Assembly: GCF_002303885.1 (NCBI RefSeq)
Contig: NZ_MRCM01000014.1
Coordinates: forward strand, 62,001-126,000
DNA from: Flavobacterium sp. ACN2
GTDB lineage: Bacteria > Bacteroidota > Bacteroidia > Flavobacteriales > Flavobacteriaceae
Reading direction: 5' to 3'
Length of the DNA: 64,000 nucleotides
This document shows, one piece after another, positions 59,574 to 64,000 of this stretch. The notes under the pieces were generated by a model. That model had not been told where the DNA came from. It worked only from the letters and a program-made list of their open reading frames with translations, and searched no databases. The position numbers were made by a program, and so were the translations under genes. How positions within the stretch are numbered: the first letter of the stretch is position 1; the number at the start of each line of letters is the position of its first letter.

Positions 59574-60581
59574 ATGAAAACAATTACAAGTTTGATTTTA
59601 TTAGCGATATTATTTGGGAGTTGTCAAAATGAAGATATTGTCCCAACACAAGAAGGAACAACAGCAGTTGTAAATGCAGAGGATTCAAAGGTTACCAATT
59701 TAACAGCAAAAACAGTCAGCGGAAATGTGCCATCACATGATCCAAGTACGATTGTAAAAAGTGGTGTTAATTATTATGTTTTTACTACAGGAGATAATAT
59801 TCCAGTTACCTATTCAACAAATCTAACAAGCTGGGCTTGGGGAACATCGGTGTTTTCATCAACGCCAAGTTGGATTACAGGATATGTTCCAGGGTTCGTT
59901 AAGACCTTTTGGGCGCCAGATGTTGCTTGGTTTAATAACAGATGGAATATGTACTATTCCTGTTCTACATTTGGTTCAGCCACTTCTGCAATCGGACTGG
60001 TTACAACACCAGCCATTTCGCAAAGCGCGGGAACAACATGGACAGACAGAGGAGTTGTTGTTTCTTCTTCATCAGCATCAGATGTTAATGCAATCGATCC
60101 GTCAATTTTAGTAGATGGAAGCAATGTCTATATGGCTTACGGTTCATGGCATGCTGGTATTGGTGTAATTCAAATTAATCCTTCGACAGGAAAAACAACA
60201 GGAAGCAGAACCATTGTTGCTGGCGGAAACAGTGCATCTTGGGAGGCTCCTTGTTTAATTAAAGAAGGAAGCTATTATTACTTATTTGTAAACCGAGGAA
60301 CTTGCTGTAATGGAGTTAACAGCACCTATTATATTGTAGTTGGGCGTTCTACAAGTCCGTTTGGGCCTTTTGTGGATAAAAACGGAGTATCTCTAAAAAG
60401 CGGCGGCGGAACAACCGTTCTGGCTTCACAAGGAAATTATATCGGTCCAGGGCATTTGTCAAGAATTACAGGAACGCAAAAGGGAGCGGTTCATTATTAT
60501 GACGGAGCCGACAGCGGAAATCCAAAACTCGAAATTGTATACTTTACTTGGTCATCAGGATGGCCGACACTTTCTTATTAA
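59574..60581 (+). CDS. GH43 endo-arabinanase, lipoprotein
   Basis: 335 residues with a lipobox (ILLAILFGSCQNE, Cys17). One five-bladed GH43 domain: Asp56 (SHDPSTIV, base), Asp175 (AIDPSILVDG, pKa modulator) and Glu224 (SWEAPCLIKEG, acid). FWAPDVAWFNNRWNMYYSCS and MAYGSWHAGIGVI fit the GH43 arabinan endo-1,5-alpha-arabinosidase type. A surface or periplasmic enzyme that cuts the arabinan main chain. The gap to susD is 127 bp and contains partial inverted AGTCTCA/TGAGACT units. Confidence 0.92.
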   Translation: MKTITSLILLAILFGSCQNEDIVPTQEGTTAVVNAEDSKVTNLTAKTVSGNVPSHDPSTIVKSGVNYYVFTTGDNIPVTYSTNLTSWAWGTSVFSSTPSWITGYVPGFVKTFWAPDVAWFNNRWNMYYSCSTFGSATSAIGLVTTPAISQSAGTTWTDRGVVVSSSSASDVNAIDPSILVDGSNVYMAYGSWHAGIGVIQINPSTGKTTGSRTIVAGGNSASWEAPCLIKEGSYYYLFVNRGTCCNGVNSTYYIVVGRSTSPFGPFVDKNGVSLKSGGGTTVLASQGNYIGPGHLSRITGTQKGAVHYYDGADSGNPKLEIVYFTWSSGWPTLSY

Positions 60582-60594
60582 AAAATTAAAATTC

Positions 60595-60620
60595 AGAGGA
60601 AAGTTTTCGGGCTTTCCTCT
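60595..60620 (+). other. Intercistronic hairpin between GH43 and GH51 genes
   Basis: AGAGGAAAG (60595-60603) pairs with CTTTCCTCT (60612-60620), 8-nt loop, without a T-tract. More likely an RNA stability or partial termination element than a full terminator, since downstream genes continue on the same strand 16 bp later. Confidence 0.5.
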
Positions 60621-60635
60621 ACAATAAAAACCACT

Positions 60636-62174
60636 ATGAAAAAAGCACTTTTAATCACATTTCTTATTTCGTTTTGCAGTCAGCTGAATTTTGCGCAAAC
60701 CACAATCACCATTAAAAATACGGCCGATGCGCCAACAATTGACAAAAATATTTACGGTCATTTTGCAGAGCATTTAGGGCGTTGTATTTACGGAGGATTT
60801 TTTGTGGGAGATACTTCGAAAATTCCAAATACAAAAGGAGTAAGAAATGATATTATTGCGGCTTTAAAAGATTTAAAAATCCCAAATTTAAGATGGCCAG
60901 GAGGCTGTTTCGCTGATACTTACCATTGGAAAGATGGAATCGGGCCACAAGAACAAAGACCAAATATTGTAAACAAATGGTGGGGCGGAGTTACTGAAGA
61001 TAACAGTTTTGGAACACACGATTTCTTGAACATGTGTGAACTTCTTGGAGCAGAACCTTATTTATCTGGAAATGTAGGAAGCGGAACGGTTCAAGAATTA
61101 GCAGACTGGGTTCAGTATACGAACTTCAGCGGTAAAAGTCCGATGAGTGATTTACGTGCTAAAAATGGAAGAAAAGAACCTTGGAAAGTAAAGTATTGGG
61201 GAATTGGAAATGAAGCTTGGGGATGTGGAGGAAATATGACGGCAGAATATTATGCAGGAGAATACCGTAAATATGCGACTTTCATGTCTGACTGGGAAAA
61301 TACGGGAGGAATCACAAGAATTGCTTCTGGATCAAACAGTGCAGATTACAATTGGACAGAAGTTTTAATGAAAGGAATTCCGCTAAATATGTTAGGCGGA
61401 GTTGGAGTTCATCATTATGCTGTAATTGACTGGGGTAAAAAAGGAGATGATAGAAATTTTACAGAAGAAGGCTATTTTAAAACGATGCAGTCGGCTCTAA
61501 AAATGGAAGAATTAGTTACGAAACATTCTGCTATTATGGATAAGTACGATCCTGAGAAAAAAGTAGCCATGATTGTTGACGAATGGGGAGGCTGGTACGA
61601 AGTAGAAAAAGGAACAAATCCAGGATTTTTGTATCAGCAAAATACCATGCGTGATGCGGTTTTAGCTGGAGCAACTCTTAACATTTTCAATAACCATGCA
61701 GATCGTGTTCGTATGGCAAACCTAGCACAATGTGTTAACGTTTTACAAGCTGTAATCCTTACAGACAAAGCTAAAATGATTGTAACGCCAACGTATCATG
61801 TAATAAAAATGTACAGCGTGCATCAAGATGCGAAGCTATTGCCAGTAAATTTCGAATCACCATCATACACTTTTAATGGAGAAAAACTTCCTGCGGTTTC
61901 GGTTTCAGCATCAAAAGATAAAAATGGCGCAGTTCATATTTCATTAGTGAATGTGGATGCAAAAAACAAAAACAAAATCGAAATTGATATAAAAGATTTA
62001 GGTGTGAAAAACTTCACAGGAACGGTTATAACATCGGCTAAATTACAAGATTACAATTCATTTGAAAACCCAAGTAAAATTGTTCCAGCAGCTTTTAAAG
62101 GTTTCGAAAACAAAAAAGGAAAATTGGAAATTACTATTCCTCCTTTTTCAGTTGTGGTTTTAGAAGGAAAATAA
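60636..62174 (+). CDS. GH51 alpha-L-arabinofuranosidase
   Basis: 512 residues, signal peptide of about 20 (LISFCSQLNFAQ). GH51 (beta/alpha)8 barrel: IYGHFAEHLGRCIYGGFF at the start, RWPGGCFADTYHWKDGIGP, acid/base Glu193 in GIGNEAWGCGG and nucleophile Glu316 in IVDEWGGWYEVEKG, then a C-terminal beta domain. It removes arabinofuranosyl units from arabinan or arabinoxylan. The signal peptide without a lipobox suggests a periplasmic enzyme. Confidence 0.95.
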   Translation: MKKALLITFLISFCSQLNFAQTTITIKNTADAPTIDKNIYGHFAEHLGRCIYGGFFVGDTSKIPNTKGVRNDIIAALKDLKIPNLRWPGGCFADTYHWKDGIGPQEQRPNIVNKWWGGVTEDNSFGTHDFLNMCELLGAEPYLSGNVGSGTVQELADWVQYTNFSGKSPMSDLRAKNGRKEPWKVKYWGIGNEAWGCGGNMTAEYYAGEYRKYATFMSDWENTGGITRIASGSNSADYNWTEVLMKGIPLNMLGGVGVHHYAVIDWGKKGDDRNFTEEGYFKTMQSALKMEELVTKHSAIMDKYDPEKKVAMIVDEWGGWYEVEKGTNPGFLYQQNTMRDAVLAGATLNIFNNHADRVRMANLAQCVNVLQAVILTDKAKMIVTPTYHVIKMYSVHQDAKLLPVNFESPSYTFNGEKLPAVSVSASKDKNGAVHISLVNVDAKNKNKIEIDIKDLGVKNFTGTVITSAKLQDYNSFENPSKIVPAAFKGFENKKGKLEITIPPFSVVVLEGK

Positions 62175-62185
62175 AATAGAAGCAG

Positions 62186-63808
62186 ATGAAAAAGAAAAAC
62201 TTCATTTTGAAAACCATTTCTCCCATCGGATTTTTTGTAGCCGCAATTCTAATGGCAAGCTGTTCCAAAGATGATCCAGCGGTAGAAACCCCAGATCCAG
62301 ATCCTGTGGTGACACCTCCAGTGGTAACGCCAACATTTGCAGGGCCAACTTATGCAGATAATTATACTGCATTTGCAAGTTGGAACACTAGATCACAATG
62401 GAATCTGGCAAATGTACATGATCCGTCAGTCGAAAAATCGGGAGAATACTATTATATGTACCAAACCGATGCTTCGTACGGAAACGCACATGAGGGTAAC
62501 GGACATTTTTTTTACAGAAGATCAAAAGATTTAATCAATTGGGAATTTATGGGATCTTCAATGGCTCAGGCTCCAGCTTGGGTAAAAGATTCTTTAAATA
62601 ATAAAAGAGCCAGAATGAGTCCAGCTCTTCCTCCGATAGAAAATCCAAATTACGGATTTTGGGCACCGTGCGTTCGAAAAGTAGGTAATGTTTTCAGAAT
62701 GTATTACAGCATCGTCGTAACCAATCCCATTACTGGAACAGACACCAATACTTCTTGGACAGAACGTGCTTTTATTGGTTTGGCTGAAACAACAGATTTG
62801 GCTTCTAATAATTGGGTTGATAAAGGAATGGTAGTCTGCTCAGAACCTGACGGCGTAAAAAGTTATGTTAGAAATGGAGGAAACGATTGGGATGCTTATT
62901 TTAAATTCAATGCCATTGATCCGAGTTTTATTGAAACCCCAGAAGGTGAACAATATTTAATTTACGGTTCTTGGCATTCTGGAATTGCAGCTTTAAAACT
63001 AAATCCGACAACAGGAAAACCAGATAAATTAAAAACAATCGACGATTACGGAGTTCGAATCGCGGGTCGTGGAAATGTAAATACAAATCGTTGGCAAGCA
63101 CTTGAAGGACCAGAAATTATCTACAATCCAGACACGCAATATTATTATTTGTTTCTGGCTTATGACGAATTATCGGTTGCTTATAACACACGAGTTGCGC
63201 GTTCTAAAAACATTCTTGGTCCTTATGTAACCAACACTGGAATGAGTATTACAAACGGTGCAGAATGTTTTCCGTTGGTAACGCATCCCTATCAGTTTAA
63301 AAATCATACAGGTTGGGTTGGATTTGCGCACTGCGCTGTTTTTCAAAATCCAGAAACAAAACAATGGTTTTATGCTTCGCAGGCACGTTTGCCAGAAGGA
63401 GTTTCGGGAATTGCGGTTTCAAATGCAGTCATGATGGGACATGTGCATGGAATTCAATGGACAGAAGACGGCTGGCCTGTAATAGAACCAGAACGTTATG
63501 CTGGAGTTCCAACAACGACTTTTGCAGAAGGAAATCTGGTTGGAACATGGGAACAAATTACGATGAATTATCAGTACAAAACCATGCAGAAAGCGGTTAC
63601 GATTTTTTTAACTGCCGACAAAAAAGTAAGTGGTGATATAACAGGCACTTGGTCTTACGATCCTGCAAAAAAAATTGCTACCATAAACGGAGTGAAATGC
63701 AACGTAATTGATGCCTGGGATTGGGAATCGGCAACCAGAAAAGTGACTTTAAGTTACACCGGAATTAATAGTGCTGGAATAGCGGTTTGGGGTAAAAAAA
63801 TAAACTAG
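62186..63808 (+). CDS. GH43 arabinanase lipoprotein with C-terminal lipocalin-like domain
   Basis: 540 residues. Lipobox AAILMASCSKDD (Cys26), then a Pro/Val/Thr linker (about 30-52). GH43 domain: Asp79 (NVHDPSVEKSG), Asp245 (NAIDPSFIETP) and Glu307 (LEGPEIIYNP); ISxWT-like and FWAPCVRK blocks are present. Residues about 445-540 (LVGTWEQITMNYQY, GDITGTWSYDPAKKIATING) form a lipocalin-like beta domain found at the end of several Bacteroidota GH43 enzymes. Probably a surface endo-arabinanase that complements the smaller GH43. Confidence 0.92.
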   Translation: MKKKNFILKTISPIGFFVAAILMASCSKDDPAVETPDPDPVVTPPVVTPTFAGPTYADNYTAFASWNTRSQWNLANVHDPSVEKSGEYYYMYQTDASYGNAHEGNGHFFYRRSKDLINWEFMGSSMAQAPAWVKDSLNNKRARMSPALPPIENPNYGFWAPCVRKVGNVFRMYYSIVVTNPITGTDTNTSWTERAFIGLAETTDLASNNWVDKGMVVCSEPDGVKSYVRNGGNDWDAYFKFNAIDPSFIETPEGEQYLIYGSWHSGIAALKLNPTTGKPDKLKTIDDYGVRIAGRGNVNTNRWQALEGPEIIYNPDTQYYYLFLAYDELSVAYNTRVARSKNILGPYVTNTGMSITNGAECFPLVTHPYQFKNHTGWVGFAHCAVFQNPETKQWFYASQARLPEGVSGIAVSNAVMMGHVHGIQWTEDGWPVIEPERYAGVPTTTFAEGNLVGTWEQITMNYQYKTMQKAVTIFLTADKKVSGDITGTWSYDPAKKIATINGVKCNVIDAWDWESATRKVTLSYTGINSAGIAVWGKKIN

Positions 63809-63831
63809 AAAATTCCAATTTTTAAAGAATA

Positions 63832-63975
63832 GCCACAGATTAAAGAATTAAAAAAATTAAAAAAATCTGCTCAATCTGCATAATCTGCGAGAGAAAATAA
63901 GTCACGACCCGAGCGATAGCGAATAGGCGAAGCAATTCGCAAATGTAATTCGAGAAAATTGGTACAATTCGTGGC
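63832..63975. repeat. Degenerate gccac-type repeat after the arabinan operon
   Basis: Begins GCCACAGATTAAAGAATTAA at 63832 and ends ATTCGTGGC at 63975, with runs of AATCTGC and the segment CCCGAGCGATAGCGAATAGG inside. Same family as the elements at 41931 and 45691, but arms are less well paired. Confidence 0.6.
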
Positions 63976-63990
63976 AAAAAATAACAACAA

Positions 63991-64000
63991 ATGAAAAACC
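63991..64000 (+). CDS. Possible first codons of the next gene (cut by window edge)
   Basis: ATGAAAAACC gives Met-Lys-Asn, a common start of an exported protein in this genome. It lies just after the repeat at 63832-63975. Only ten bases are visible, so this is a guess from position; a further arabinan-locus enzyme would be natural. Confidence 0.25.

Overview
The window is chromosomal DNA of a Bacteroidota bacterium, almost certainly a Flavobacterium close to F. johnsoniae. The signs are low GC, SusC/SusD pairs, promoter -7 elements of the TAnnTTTG type in place of E. coli-like boxes, weak Shine-Dalgarno sequences, and a tyrosine ammonia-lyase that matches the characterised F. johnsoniae enzyme (FjTAL) over its whole length as far as I can recall it. 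No rRNA, tRNA, CRISPR array, transposase or prophage gene was seen.

Layout. (1) 1-6058: the 5' part of a SusC-like receptor gene (cut by the window edge), a CBS-domain protein, rbfA with an FtsX/LolC-type permease, a MATE transporter and a DusB-type tRNA dihydrouridine synthase. (2) 6221-40681: one long, almost entirely minus-strand cluster for a flexirubin-type pigment, an aryl polyene ester-linked to a dialkylresorcinol. Tyrosine ammonia-lyase makes 4-coumarate and a PaaK-like ligase would activate it. Two acyl carrier proteins, three Cys-containing ketosynthases, a Cys-less chain-length-factor-like partner, FabG and three hotdog dehydratases would build the polyene. DarA and DarB make the dialkylresorcinol. 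A BtrH-like protein, a C45/AAT-like lipoprotein, an LpxL-like acyltransferase and an MMPL-PlsC fusion are candidates for ester formation, further acylation and export. An ABC-2 exporter, a LolA-like carrier, two beta-barrel proteins and several lipoproteins point to delivery to the outer membrane. A divergent halogenase-like flavoprotein closes the cluster. (3) 40700-48570: a non-phosphorylative deoxysugar (probably L-fucose) catabolic cluster: mutarotase, FAH-type hydrolase, two SDRs, UxaA-type dehydratase, AraC regulator and a sodium/sugar symporter. No lactonase is present. (4) 48821-53451: galT, galK, galM and a divergent GntR-type regulator. (5) 53536-63808: an arabinan utilisation locus with a Nudix-fold AraR-like regulator, SusC, SusD, GH43, GH51 and a second GH43.

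Intergenic space is rich in long inverted repeats. They include two nearly identical REP-like elements, several nested elements built from 'gccacgaatt'/'gccacagatt' arms, and an 18-bp palindrome that supplies the C-terminal codons of the AraC regulator. Several -7 elements lie so close to start codons that leaderless transcripts are likely (rbfA, the AraC gene, and a FabF-type ketosynthase gene). All functional statements come from motif reading and recalled family knowledge; no search was run.
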